Counted from the first letter of the stretch, positions 25,798-34,454 are shown. The stretch is 36,471 nucleotides of DNA from an uncultured Flavobacteriales bacterium (GCA_903860985.1 CAIOSO010000039.1:1-36471); one strand, 5' to 3'. The notes: a model not told the origin generated them from the letters alone. A program made the numbers and translations.

Positions 25798-26408
25798 TCT
25801 AGTCGAAAAACAACGGGCATTTTCACTCTTGCTTTGATGGTACGTCCAAGTTCATTTTTGCCCGGAATCCACTTGGGCATACGTTTAATTAAACGCATAA
25901 CTTCTTTTTCACAAGATATATTTCCATTGATGCCTCGTAGGATGCTTACTTGTTGAATGCTTCCGTCTTCAAAAACAACGAAGCTCACATATACTTTTCC
26001 TTCTATTCCAAGCTCTTTAGCGTCTTCGGGATACACCATATTCGATTGAAGGTAATTGATTAAGGACTGTTGGCCACCTGGAAACTCCGGCAAAATCGTA
26101 GGAAAATCATAAATAGTATCTGCTTTTATCACAACGGGATCTGCCGTTGGACAAACGACAGGAGGTTCTACTAAGTAATACGGATATGGTTCTGGGATAG
26201 GATCTGGATCAATTCGAACAACAGGGATTTCTGGCGGGATGATTTGTCGACGTTTTTTATTCGTCTTCGGGGGCTTGGGGGCTTTAGGCGTCGACTTAAT
26301 CAACGCTTTCGGGTGAATCTTCATTGGTGAGGATTTCTTTTCTTCATGTTCACAGGAAATGAATAAAAACAAAATGAATACGGGTAAAAGCCCTTTTAAA
26401 ACACTCAT
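25794..26408 (-). CDS. Lipoprotein with TonB C-terminal domain
   Basis: With ATG 26408 the product has 204 residues and a lipoprotein signal (MSVLKGLLPVFILFLFISC, Cys19). A TTG at 26435 would add nine basic residues. A Pro/Lys-rich stretch (about 25-85; IPPEIPVV, PDPIPEPYPYY) leads to a TonB C-terminal domain (about 110-204): 'FPGGQQSLINYLQSNMVYPEDAKELGIEGKVYVSF' is the recognisable start, followed by 'SIQQVSILRGI' and 'RTIKARVKMPVVFRLD'. The first membrane helix of a classical TonB is replaced by a lipid anchor, so it may not transduce energy; a binding or envelope role is possible. It ends in the CTAA shared with the histidine kinase stop. Confidence 0.82.
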   Translation of the reverse strand: MSVLKGLLPVFILFLFISCEHEEKKSSPMKIHPKALIKSTPKAPKPPKTNKKRRQIIPPEIPVVRIDPDPIPEPYPYYLVEPPVVCPTADPVVIKADTIYDFPTILPEFPGGQQSLINYLQSNMVYPEDAKELGIEGKVYVSFVVFEDGSIQQVSILRGINGNISCEKEVMRLIKRMPKWIPGKNELGRTIKARVKMPVVFRLD

Positions 26409-26475
26409 TGATCTTTTTAATTTTCGACGAAACAAATATCACACCAAATTCCGGATTTAAAAAACAAACAATCCG

Positions 26476-26483
26476 TACTTTTG
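26476..26483 (+). promoter_or_regulatory. Bacteroidota -7 promoter element for ispG
   Basis: TACTTTTG matches TAnnTTTG and ends 25 bases before the ispG ATG, in the 100-bp divergent region with the TonB-domain gene. Confidence 0.5.
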
Positions 26484-26508
26484 TTATGCTTACTTACACA
26501 TCTAGTTC

Positions 26509-28419
26509 ATGAATCTAACTTATTGCATTGATCCATTTAACCGAAAACGACTTCCAACGATGGAAGTGCGTATCGGTCAATTAACATTGGGTGGAGACAA
26601 TCCCATTCGATTGCAATCAATGACCACAACTGATACCATGGATACCGAAGGTTCCGTTGCTCAAAGTATTCGGATGATCGATGCTGGATGTGAATTGGTT
26701 CGTTTAACCGCACCAAGCAAGAACGAAGCAGAGAATTTAGGTGTCATTCACCAAAAATTAGCCGAATTAGGATACCATGTTCCTTTAGTTGCCGACATTC
26801 ACTTTACTCCTAATGCGGCAGAAATTGCAGCAAAATTGATTGAAAAAGTGCGGGTAAATCCAGGGAACTATGCTGATAAAAAGAAGTTTGAAGAAATAGA
26901 TTACACAGACGAAAGTTATCATGCTGAACTTTTGCGAATTGAATCGAAATTCACGCCACTTGTACTTTTGTGCAAAGAATACGGCACAGCGATGCGCATT
27001 GGAACAAACCATGGCTCACTCTCTGATCGTATTTTAAGCCGTTATGGCGATACCCCCGAAGGAATGGTGGAATCCGCGATGGAATTCATTCGTATCTGTG
27101 AAAAGAACGATTACCATGAGCTTGTGATTTCGATGAAAGCGAGCAATACACTTGTGATGGTGCAAGCGTACCGTTTATTGGTTCACCGCATGTTGCAGAA
27201 TGGACGTTGCTATCCACTTCATTTAGGTGTTACAGAAGCGGGTGATGGCGAAGATGGACGCATTAAATCTGCTGTGGGAATTGGCGCTTTATTGGAAGAT
27301 GGGATTGGAGATACCATCCGTGTTTCCTTAACAGAAGAACCAGAATTCGAAATTCCAGTGGCGCGAAAATTGGCGGAAAAATACGCTAGTCAATCTGTTT
27401 ATCCGCTGTCAGTAGCTGCCTCGAAACTAGCACACAATCCCTTTGAATATTCCCGAAGAATCAATCGTGAAATTCACAACATAGGTGGAAAACATGTCCC
27501 AGTTGTCATTGCAGATATGTCCGATAAAACGGATCTTATTCCGGCTAATTTCTACGGCTTTGGTTACAATTATTCAGTCACTTTAGATAAATGGAACCTG
27601 CAAGATCTTGCTGCCGATTATGTGTATATTGGTTCGAATTCCTTGGATTTTGAAGTCCCGGGAACACTTGGTGTTATTTGTGACTTCCACACATGGAAGG
27701 AACATTATGCTGAGCGAGTTGGGTACTATCCTTTGCTCACGGTCGACCAGTTAAGCGAAATACCAAAAAACCAAGCTGGATTTTTAACGTTGGCCGCTGA
27801 AGAAGAGATTCCAACGACACTTGCTGAATATGCAAAATTGACACTGATTGTTTCTACGAAATACGCTAATAAAACACAATTATTTAGGCATTTTTTCAGT
27901 CAATTAGCTGATAATATGAATGATATTCCGGTCATTCTCCATGTAGATTCGCTGGAAACGGATTCTGAGAAATTCCAGTTAAATGTTTCCAGTGATGCCG
28001 GTTCATTGTTCATTGATGGATACGGAGATGGTATTTGGATCACTGGAGAACAGCCGAATACACTGATCAATTCGACGGCATTTGGAATTCTTCAAGCAAC
28101 TCGAACACGCATTTCAAAAACAGAATATATTTCTTGTCCTTCATGTGGACGTACCTTGTTTGATTTACAAGAAACCACTGCAAAAATTCGTGAACGTACT
28201 TCCCATCTTAAGGGAATTAAAATCGGAATCATGGGTTGCATCGTGAATGGTCCTGGTGAAATGGCCGATGCTGATTATGGATACGTTGGAACAGGTCCAG
28301 GTAAAATCCATTTATACAAAGAAAAAACCGTTGTCCGTAAAAATGTAGCCGCCGAAGAGGCTGTTGATGCCTTGATTGATTTAATCAAAGAACACGGTGA
28401 TTGGGTGGAAAGGATTTAA
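26509..28419 (+). CDS. ispG: (E)-4-hydroxy-3-methylbut-2-enyl-diphosphate synthase
   Basis: Penultimate enzyme of the methylerythritol phosphate route to isoprenoids; a 4Fe-4S enzyme. At 636 residues it is the long (plant- and Bacteroidota-type) form: an N-terminal TIM barrel (RLQSMTTTDTMDTEGSVAQ, 'LVADIHFTP', 'IRVNPGN'-like KVRVNPGNY, 'GTNHGSLSDRIL'), an inserted central domain of about 250 residues (around 290-530) absent from E. coli IspG, and the C-terminal cluster domain with Cys543-x2-Cys546 (SCPSCGRTLFD) and Cys577 (MGCIVNGPGE). The Glu following GPG is the fourth cluster ligand in the family. ispH is not in the window. Confidence 0.97.
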   Translation: MNLTYCIDPFNRKRLPTMEVRIGQLTLGGDNPIRLQSMTTTDTMDTEGSVAQSIRMIDAGCELVRLTAPSKNEAENLGVIHQKLAELGYHVPLVADIHFTPNAAEIAAKLIEKVRVNPGNYADKKKFEEIDYTDESYHAELLRIESKFTPLVLLCKEYGTAMRIGTNHGSLSDRILSRYGDTPEGMVESAMEFIRICEKNDYHELVISMKASNTLVMVQAYRLLVHRMLQNGRCYPLHLGVTEAGDGEDGRIKSAVGIGALLEDGIGDTIRVSLTEEPEFEIPVARKLAEKYASQSVYPLSVAASKLAHNPFEYSRRINREIHNIGGKHVPVVIADMSDKTDLIPANFYGFGYNYSVTLDKWNLQDLAADYVYIGSNSLDFEVPGTLGVICDFHTWKEHYAERVGYYPLLTVDQLSEIPKNQAGFLTLAAEEEIPTTLAEYAKLTLIVSTKYANKTQLFRHFFSQLADNMNDIPVILHVDSLETDSEKFQLNVSSDAGSLFIDGYGDGIWITGEQPNTLINSTAFGILQATRTRISKTEYISCPSCGRTLFDLQETTAKIRERTSHLKGIKIGIMGCIVNGPGEMADADYGYVGTGPGKIHLYKEKTVVRKNVAAEEAVDALIDLIKEHGDWVERI

Positions 28420-30078
28420 TTAAAAAGGCGCTGGACAAGTAATTTCCATTCGTTCTTTCGTAATTGGATGCCAGAAACCTAAGAATTCCGCATGTAAATA
28501 CAAGCGATCTGATTTTTGACCATATAGGTCATCTCCAATGATTGGCGCGTGCAATCCGCTGGCATGCGCAGCATGTACCCGTAATTGATGCGTTCGTCCG
28601 GTATGTGGATAGAAATAGACGCGTGTGTATCCTTTCGTGCGCTCTAAGACCTCGTATTTAGTCAAGGCATGCTTTCCGTGTTCATAGCAAACTAACTGTC
28701 TTGGACGATCTTCTAAGTCCACGCGAAGTGGCAGTTCGATTTCTCCATGACTAGATTTAACATATCCTTGGAGAAGAGCCATGTATCGTTTCTCTACACT
28801 TCGTTTTAAAAATTGTTTCTGCAGGGACTGATGAATATCCTTTTTCTTAGCAATTAATATTATCCCTGAGGTCGACATGTCTAGGCGGTGAACCAACAAG
28901 GGACCGGTGGCTTGTGGATATAATTGTTGGATTCTTGTTTGAACAGAATCGACGATTGTTTTACCTGGAACGGATAAAAACTCTGCGGGTTTATTAACAA
29001 GTAGAAGGTATTCATCTTCAAATAAGATTTCCAATTCTTTCCCTTCCGCTGGATTAATGCTCATCGGATTGATGTCCAATTCAATCCCCTTTAACATATG
29101 TGAAAGAATAGGTTCGCATTTCCCCCGACAAGCTGGATAAAATTCTTGGTGGATTTTCACCTCAGATTCCGGCGATATTCCCCACCAAAATTCTGACAAA
29201 GCGATTGGCTTGAGTTCATTTAAAAAAGCATATTGAAGCAATTTAGGAGCTGCACATTCCCCTGCTCCGGCCGGCGGAGTTTTGAAAGGTGTTTCCTTAA
29301 AAATGGCTAATAAACTTTTTGTTTCCAGAGTCGAATTCAAAAACGTATAAGATTGAAAAATCCGGCTTTGTATATCTGCCGACATCGCGGCTCTTTTTTC
29401 CCGCAATTCTGCCAATTGATTTTCAAAGAGACGCAACGATTCTTCCAATTCATCTAGTGCCACCTTTTTTGTGTAGTGCTGCTGTTTGAATTGAATTTGC
29501 TGGCGAATACTCTCTTCTTTCAAGTGCTCAATGAGGAGCTGATAAGCTGAACTATCTTGTTGATTGGCGGCCTCTCGTTTTGCTTGACGTTGTTTTTTAT
29601 GTTGTTTTAATTGTGCTTTTTCATTTTCAATCCATTTGGAAAACGTCATTCGATATTCCTCGACCTTGTTTTTCAATTGGACGTAAGCGTCGTTTTTTTC
29701 CAAGCGATGCAGTTCCAGTGTCAAATCATTGACCTCGATTTCTTCCTTTCTAAAAAAGCCCGATGGATCTAGCAGATCATAAACGGGAGGAACGAATCCT
29801 TCGTGATGGTTTGAATTTCCTAATTTCCCAGAGAACGCGGAGATGTACCCTAATTCCCCCGCTTGATTTTCCACAACGAGCACACCAAACATTTTTCCGA
29901 TAGCTCCGTTTCGTTGTGTATTTCCAATTCCAAAATCATGATGAAAGTTTCCCGTTTTTAAACGGTCTTGTAGGAGTCCTACTGCTTTAAGTGCAATGGG
30001 ATGTGGGGAATAATAGAAGGGAAAGGTGAATTTCGCTGGCAATTCAATTGAATGACCATCTTGAAAAGGAATAAACAT
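28420..30078 (-). CDS. RluA-family pseudouridine synthase with long N-terminal extension
   Basis: Isomerises uridine to pseudouridine in rRNA and/or tRNA. The catalytic domain (about residues 350-552) has Asp400 in VHRLDMSTSGI, 'EKRYMALLQG', 'HALTKYEVL', and 'HTGRTHQLRVHAA'; it is the whole of a usual RluA-type enzyme. The first 345 residues are extra: residues 1-110 (with 'LKTGNFHHDFGIG', 'MFGVLVVE', 'GYISAFSGK'), a long Lys/Glu/Gln-rich coiled coil (about 115-250), and a Cys-bearing segment with Cys275 (GECAAPKLL), EFWWG, and Cys317/Cys321 (YPACRGKCEPIL). The three Cys could bind metal (inference). This architecture is known to me from some RluA relatives of unassigned specificity. The stop codon abuts that of ispG with no gap. 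Confidence 0.88.
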   Translation of the reverse strand: MFIPFQDGHSIELPAKFTFPFYYSPHPIALKAVGLLQDRLKTGNFHHDFGIGNTQRNGAIGKMFGVLVVENQAGELGYISAFSGKLGNSNHHEGFVPPVYDLLDPSGFFRKEEIEVNDLTLELHRLEKNDAYVQLKNKVEEYRMTFSKWIENEKAQLKQHKKQRQAKREAANQQDSSAYQLLIEHLKEESIRQQIQFKQQHYTKKVALDELEESLRLFENQLAELREKRAAMSADIQSRIFQSYTFLNSTLETKSLLAIFKETPFKTPPAGAGECAAPKLLQYAFLNELKPIALSEFWWGISPESEVKIHQEFYPACRGKCEPILSHMLKGIELDINPMSINPAEGKELEILFEDEYLLLVNKPAEFLSVPGKTIVDSVQTRIQQLYPQATGPLLVHRLDMSTSGIILIAKKKDIHQSLQKQFLKRSVEKRYMALLQGYVKSSHGEIELPLRVDLEDRPRQLVCYEHGKHALTKYEVLERTKGYTRVYFYPHTGRTHQLRVHAAHASGLHAPIIGDDLYGQKSDRLYLHAEFLGFWHPITKERMEITCPAPF

Positions 30079-30089
30079 AAAGTATAGTC

Positions 30090-30118
30090 AAAAAAAAACG
30101 CCCTCAATGAGGGCGTTT
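30090..30118 (-). terminator. Rho-independent terminator downstream of the T9SS thioredoxin gene
   Basis: Perfect 10-base stem AAACGCCCTC / GAGGGCGTTT (30096-30105 and 30109-30118) with an AAT loop. On the minus strand the stem is followed by a run of nine T. It lies between the stop of the T9SS thioredoxin gene (30136) and the start of the RluA-family gene (30078), so it should end the former's transcript. It is the only clear intrinsic terminator I found in the window. Confidence 0.92.
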
Positions 30119-30135
30119 CCAAATCGTGAGAGTGA

Positions 30136-31635
30136 TTATCTAACCACTACGTTTTTAGTTGTTTTTGTACCGTTAGAAGCAACAGTAACGATGTAACTTC
30201 CAGAAGCTACGTTTTCAGTTGAGAAAGTAACCAATTGCGTACCGTTCAAGTTAGCCATTTCTTTAGAAGAAATTACACGTCCTTGAAGGTCTGTTAATGT
30301 GATTACGAAATCAGCATTGTTTGCTTCGAAAGAAACATTCAATAAACCTGAAGCTGGATTAGGGTAAACATTCAATGCGATTGTTTCCATTTCATTCAAT
30401 CCTAAAACACCTGTTTTGAAAGCTTTTTGCTCACTTGCAGCAAATGAACCACCTGAACCTAATATTGTACCAGCCATATCAACAACAGAGTAAGCACCAT
30501 TTCCGTATGAACAACATATGCCGTCGCCATATGCATCCAAGATTTCGAATGTGTAACATTGTGAAGGACTTAAAGTAACCATAACTGGCGTTTGAACCGT
30601 TTGTCCAGTTGCAGCTAAGTCAGTCCAAGAACCACCACCTTGAGCAACAATTGCTCCTGTACTATTTTTAATGTTCCAAGAAGTTTCAGATGCGTAACGG
30701 TCAGTTGTAATGTTTACAGTAACATACTGAGAAGTAGCATTTGCAGCAAGTCCAACAGTAGCATTAACACCGTTATTAGTTGCAGAAGCATCTCCAGTTG
30801 TAGTAACTGCTACAGTCAACGCCCCACCCATAAATGATGCGATTGGCGTACATGTTACGTTAGCAACACCATAAGTAGCTAAGTTTCCAGAGTAAGTTCC
30901 TGTAGAAACTGTTGTACCACCCATCGTAATCGTTACAGTAGCACTAGTTAATGCAGTTGTACCATTGTTTTGAATTTGAACAGATGGTGTGTAAGAACCT
31001 TCACAATGTACCAAAGCACCTGTGTAAGCTAAAGCAGCAACGTCAGCTGGTTGAGAAGCTGGTGCTGGACATGCAGCAACTGATGCATACAAGTTAGCAG
31101 CTGTAGCTTGACCAACTTCCTCGATGATACGGTTAGGACAGATTTTGTAAATTGTAGGGAAATAAGCGATGTTATAACCTGACATGAAAGCTGAACCTGC
31201 AGCAGTGTTAGGAAGGTCAACGATTGGATACGTTGTTCCTGTTACCCAGTCACCTTGAGTTGTTGTAGCAGCAGATCCAGTTGAAGCAGCAGGACCATTT
31301 AATTGAGCTGATGTATTTGAAAGTTCTCCTTCTAAAAAGAATACCATTACATCGTTTGTTGTTCCGGCAACCACACTTGGCAATCCAGATGGACCGTGGT
31401 TTTCATATAAATCACGTAACGCGTGCGTGTTGTGGTAGTTCCAACATGGACCACACCAAGCAGCAGAAACATCAATAAAAACGGTTTTTCCTTGGTCTAA
31501 GTAAGAATACAAAGATTGAGTTGTACCATTCAAGTCAGTGAACGTCCAGTTTGGAGCGACACTTCCATTTGCTAACTGTGCATTCGCGCTAACTCCTGAC
31601 ACAAGCAATAAAGCTGAGAATAATAGTTTTTTCAT
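30136..31635 (-). CDS. Secreted thioredoxin-fold protein with T9SS sorting domain
   Basis: 499 residues. Signal peptide (MKKLLFSALLLVSGVSANAQ), a thioredoxin-like domain (about 21-190) with Cys61-Gly-Pro-Cys64 (SAAWCGPCWNYH), then a CARDB-like beta domain (about 200-300; 'VQIQNNGTTALTSATVTI'), a second beta segment with 'DAYGDGICCSYGNG', and a C-terminal T9SS sorting domain ('LNVYPNPASGLLNVSF' ... 'NGTKTTKNVVVR'). It resembles the layout of the protease at 18522-20855, with thioredoxin in place of the peptidase. A thiol oxidoreductase on the cell surface is implied but unproven. It has its own strong terminator and a 7-of-8 -7 element (TATATTTA, 31664-31657), so it may be a separately and strongly expressed gene. 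The 80 bases before hemD's end hold nothing else clear. Confidence 0.9.
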   Translation of the reverse strand: MKKLLFSALLLVSGVSANAQLANGSVAPNWTFTDLNGTTQSLYSYLDQGKTVFIDVSAAWCGPCWNYHNTHALRDLYENHGPSGLPSVVAGTTNDVMVFFLEGELSNTSAQLNGPAASTGSAATTTQGDWVTGTTYPIVDLPNTAAGSAFMSGYNIAYFPTIYKICPNRIIEEVGQATAANLYASVAACPAPASQPADVAALAYTGALVHCEGSYTPSVQIQNNGTTALTSATVTITMGGTTVSTGTYSGNLATYGVANVTCTPIASFMGGALTVAVTTTGDASATNNGVNATVGLAANATSQYVTVNITTDRYASETSWNIKNSTGAIVAQGGGSWTDLAATGQTVQTPVMVTLSPSQCYTFEILDAYGDGICCSYGNGAYSVVDMAGTILGSGGSFAASEQKAFKTGVLGLNEMETIALNVYPNPASGLLNVSFEANNADFVITLTDLQGRVISSKEMANLNGTQLVTFSTENVASGSYIVTVASNGTKTTKNVVVR

Positions 31636-31715
31636 GAATTAAATTTTAAGTTCGGGTAAATATAACAAGAATCCGCGAAGAAAAAAAAGGACTGATGATG
31701 ATTTTTAAAGAAATT

Positions 31716-32465
31716 TTATTTCTTTTTTAATTGTTCCTTTATGAACAATTCGATGGCGCCAACCATGGAAGGAGCCTTGGGGTGAGGGGCATGAACATCT
31801 AATCGCAAATTGTTTTTAATAACGGCATTGGCGGTTGTTGGTCCAAATGCGGCAATGGCCGTATCGTTTTGCTTGAAATCAGGGAAGTTTTTGAATAATG
31901 ATTCGATTCCTCCTGGACTAAAAAACACGAGGATATCGTAGTATACATCTTCTAAATCGGACAAGTCAGAAGCCACAGTACGGTATAAAATAACTTTAGT
32001 AAATGGCAAAGCATGTTGTTCTAAAGTCAAGGGGATGTTGTCTCGGAGAATATCTGTACAAGGCAGCAAGAACTTTTCGTTCTTGTGCTTTTTCATTAAT
32101 TCCGCTAATTCGTCGATGGTTTGTTTCCCGAAAAATATTTTGCGCTTTCTATAGGTCACGTACTTTTGCAGGTAAAGTGCTACCGCCTCAGTAATGCAAA
32201 AGTATTTTGTCGTGTCTGGAACCTCGAATCGTGTTGCCTCTGCAATACGAAAGAAGTGATCAACGGCAACTTTGGATGTTAATATGATGGCTGTATGCTC
32301 CGAAAAATTCACGCGTTGCGCTCGAAATTCTTTTGCGTCAATGCCTTCTACTTTGATAAACGGACGGAAGTCTATTTTCAATTTATACTTTTCAGCTAAG
32401 TCGTAATACGGTGACTTATCCCCCTCAGGCTTCGGCTGCGAAACTAAAATTGTCTTTATGGCCAA
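31716..32465 (-). CDS. hemD: Uroporphyrinogen-III synthase
   Basis: Closes and inverts hydroxymethylbilane to uroporphyrinogen III for haem and sirohaem. 249 residues of poorly conserved sequence. Support is the opening 'KTILVSQPKPEGDKSPYYDLAEKY', 'AIILTSKVAVDHFF', 'FLLPCTDILRDNIPLTLEQHALPFTKVILYRT' and 'ILVFFSPGGIESLFKNF' plus 'AAFGPTTANAV', the pattern of HemD's two Rossmann-like halves. The start is TTG 32465; no ATG lies close enough to keep the N-terminal strand. It follows the DUF4271 gene by 33 bases, a pairing I recall from other Bacteroidota. Confidence 0.88.
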   Translation of the reverse strand: MAIKTILVSQPKPEGDKSPYYDLAEKYKLKIDFRPFIKVEGIDAKEFRAQRVNFSEHTAIILTSKVAVDHFFRIAEATRFEVPDTTKYFCITEAVALYLQKYVTYRKRKIFFGKQTIDELAELMKKHKNEKFLLPCTDILRDNIPLTLEQHALPFTKVILYRTVASDLSDLEDVYYDILVFFSPGGIESLFKNFPDFKQNDTAIAAFGPTTANAVIKNNLRLDVHAPHPKAPSMVGAIELFIKEQLKKK

Positions 32466-32498
32466 GTTTCGTGTTTTTAACGTATACTATTCTTAAAC

Positions 32499-33173
32499 TT
32501 ATTTGAAATTATGCCAAGCTAATTTTGATAAAATTATGAGTGGTAAAATTTCTAGTGTGCAAAGATACAAAATTAAATAATACCATTTGTATCTTAATTG
32601 CGCGCCAAGTATAAGGCCTTTTGTAATGCGCCATATGATTAATAAAAAACTAATGGTGAAGAAAAGTCGCTCGAAAATGGTCTGTGTTTCTTGATTTAAG
32701 ATCCAAAGTAAGGCGAGAATAGTTAACAAGTATCCGCCAAAAGACCAAACCTGTTTGTTCACTGCACTCATTGAATCCAGTATCGCCCTTTCACCTGACA
32801 ACAAAAAAACCAGTCGGAAATTAATGAGTTGAACAAACGTCAATGCCGCTACAATTTTTAAGGTAAGGCTCATTGTCTCCGGTAAGTTTTCATTTTTATA
32901 CAGCAAGAGAAATACACAGGTAGCAAATGAAACAATGTAATTTAGCACAATCAATGCCGCCATGCTAGGCTGTAACTTTGATCCTTCAAATCCATTGCTG
33001 TCAGGACGTTTGATTTTAAAAAAACCCGTGAATGTTTGAGCAATTAAATCCGGTTGTGCGACACGCGCAACGCCAACAAATGCAAAACATAATAGAATGA
33101 TTACGAGTAAGTAACTATTCATGTGCGTATCGCGTTCGATGAGTTCGAATGAGCTTTGTAGGGAATATATCAT
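32499..33173 (-). CDS. DUF4271 multi-pass membrane protein
   Basis: 224 residues with about six hydrophobic helices (around 20-36, 75-95, 105-125, 140-160, 165-185 and 200-217), so an integral inner-membrane protein. The pattern 'FTGFFKIKR' between helix 1 and 2 and 'NFRLVFLLSGERAI' in the middle fits DUF4271, a Bacteroidota family without known function that commonly precedes hemD. Two starts are possible: ATG 33173, which would be almost leaderless behind the -7 element at 33187-33180, or ATG 33122 (MNSYLLVIILLCF), which starts directly at the first helix. A role in haem metabolism is only suggested by the neighbour. Confidence 0.8.
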   Translation of the reverse strand: MIYSLQSSFELIERDTHMNSYLLVIILLCFAFVGVARVAQPDLIAQTFTGFFKIKRPDSNGFEGSKLQPSMAALIVLNYIVSFATCVFLLLYKNENLPETMSLTLKIVAALTFVQLINFRLVFLLSGERAILDSMSAVNKQVWSFGGYLLTILALLWILNQETQTIFERLFFTISFLLIIWRITKGLILGAQLRYKWYYLILYLCTLEILPLIILSKLAWHNFK

Positions 33174-33179
33174 CTAGGA

Positions 33180-33187
33180 CAAAATTA
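33180..33187 (-). promoter_or_regulatory. Bacteroidota -7 promoter element for DUF4271-hemD
   Basis: Minus strand TAATTTTG matches TAnnTTTG, 6 bases before ATG 33173 and 57 bases before the alternative ATG 33122. It lies in the 80-bp divergent region with the dehydrogenase gene. Confidence 0.45.
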
Positions 33188-33225
33188 ATTCAAAAATGTA
33201 TGGGGTGGGCATTTTAATTATTACT

Positions 33226-33233
33226 TACTTTTG
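33226..33233 (+). promoter_or_regulatory. Bacteroidota -7 promoter element for the glutaryl-CoA dehydrogenase gene
   Basis: TACTTTTG matches TAnnTTTG and ends 20 bases before ATG 33254. No -33 TTG at normal spacing. Confidence 0.5.
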
Positions 33234-33253
33234 CAATCAAATTAAGGTGAATT

Positions 33254-34453
33254 ATGAAAACAGATCTATTTACACATCCAGATTACTACGGAATGGATGA
33301 CCTACTTTCGGATGAGCACAAATTAGTTCGAGATGCCGCAAGAGCATGGGTTAAAAAAGAAGTTTCTCCCATTATAGACGAGCACTACGAAAACGCAACA
33401 TTTCCTATGCATATTTTGAAGGGCTTAGGAGAAATTGGTGCGTTTGGGCCTTATATCCCTGAAGAATACGGAGGGCCAGGATTAGATCATATTTCTTATG
33501 GTTTAATTATGCAAGAATTAGAACGTTGTGATTCAGGTTTGCGTTCCACTGCATCTGTACAATCCTCATTGGTCATGTATCCTATTTGGAAATATGGGTC
33601 TGAAGAGCACAAACAAAAATATTTACCAAAACTTTCTACGGGGGAAATGATGGGCTGTTTCGGCTTAACCGAGCCTGATTATGGTTCAAATCCAGGTGGA
33701 ATGATTACCAACTTCAAAGATGCGGGAGACCATGTGATCTTAAATGGTGCTAAAATGTGGATTTCGAATGCGCCATTTGCAGACATCGCAGTAGTTTGGG
33801 CGAAAGATGAAACAGGTAGAATTCACGGAATTATCGTTGAACGCGGTATGGAAGGGTTTTCAACGCCTGAGATGCATGGGAAATTATCGCTTCGTGCTTC
33901 CGCTACAGGCGAGCTCATCTTTGATAACGTTAAAGTACCAAAATCAAATATTCTTCCAGGAAGATCTGGACTAGGCGCGCCATTAAGCTGCCTTGATTCA
34001 GCGCGATTTGGAATTGCTTGGGGTGCGATTGGAGCAGCGATGGATTGTTATGATCAAGCTCTGCGCTATTCGAAAGAACGCACACAATTTAATGTACCTA
34101 TTGGGGCCTTTCAATTGATTCAGAAAAAATTAGCTGAAATGATCACGGAAATCACCAAAGCTCAATTGCTGACATTCCGATTGGGACAATTGCGCAACGA
34201 AGGTCGTGCAACCACTGCACAGATTTCTATGGCGAAACGAAATAATGTTGAAATCGCTTTGAACATAGCGCGTGAAGCTCGTCAAATTCATGGTGGAATG
34301 GGCATCACAAGTGAGTATTCGATGATGCGTCACATGGCTAATCTTGAATCTGTTGTTACATACGAAGGCACGCATGACATTCATTTATTGATTACCGGAA
34401 TGGACGTCACTGGAATTCCAGCCTTTACACGTGAAATGCCGGATTTACATTAA
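33254..34453 (+). CDS. Glutaryl-CoA dehydrogenase-like acyl-CoA dehydrogenase
   Basis: FAD enzyme that oxidises and decarboxylates glutaryl-CoA to crotonyl-CoA in lysine/tryptophan breakdown. 399 residues. It follows human GCDH closely in remembered segments: 'RSTASVQSSLVMYPIWKYGSEEHKQKYLP' (with the Arg that holds the glutaryl carboxylate), 'GCFGLTEPDYGSNPGGM', 'LSLRASATGELIFD', 'LIQKKLAEMITEIT', and catalytic Glu371 in TYEGTHDIH. The specific substrate call rests on these GCDH-type residues, but other acyl-CoA dehydrogenases are close relatives. No other degradation gene is adjacent. Its TAA is one base from the convergent TPR gene stop. Confidence 0.9.
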   Translation: MKTDLFTHPDYYGMDDLLSDEHKLVRDAARAWVKKEVSPIIDEHYENATFPMHILKGLGEIGAFGPYIPEEYGGPGLDHISYGLIMQELERCDSGLRSTASVQSSLVMYPIWKYGSEEHKQKYLPKLSTGEMMGCFGLTEPDYGSNPGGMITNFKDAGDHVILNGAKMWISNAPFADIAVVWAKDETGRIHGIIVERGMEGFSTPEMHGKLSLRASATGELIFDNVKVPKSNILPGRSGLGAPLSCLDSARFGIAWGAIGAAMDCYDQALRYSKERTQFNVPIGAFQLIQKKLAEMITEITKAQLLTFRLGQLRNEGRATTAQISMAKRNNVEIALNIAREARQIHGGMGITSEYSMMRHMANLESVVTYEGTHDIHLLITGMDVTGIPAFTREMPDLH

Positions 34454-34454
34454 G

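Noticed and set aside
26409-26435. TTG start for the TonB-domain lipoprotein
   Set aside because: ATG 26408 already gives a complete lipoprotein signal; the extension only adds basic residues.
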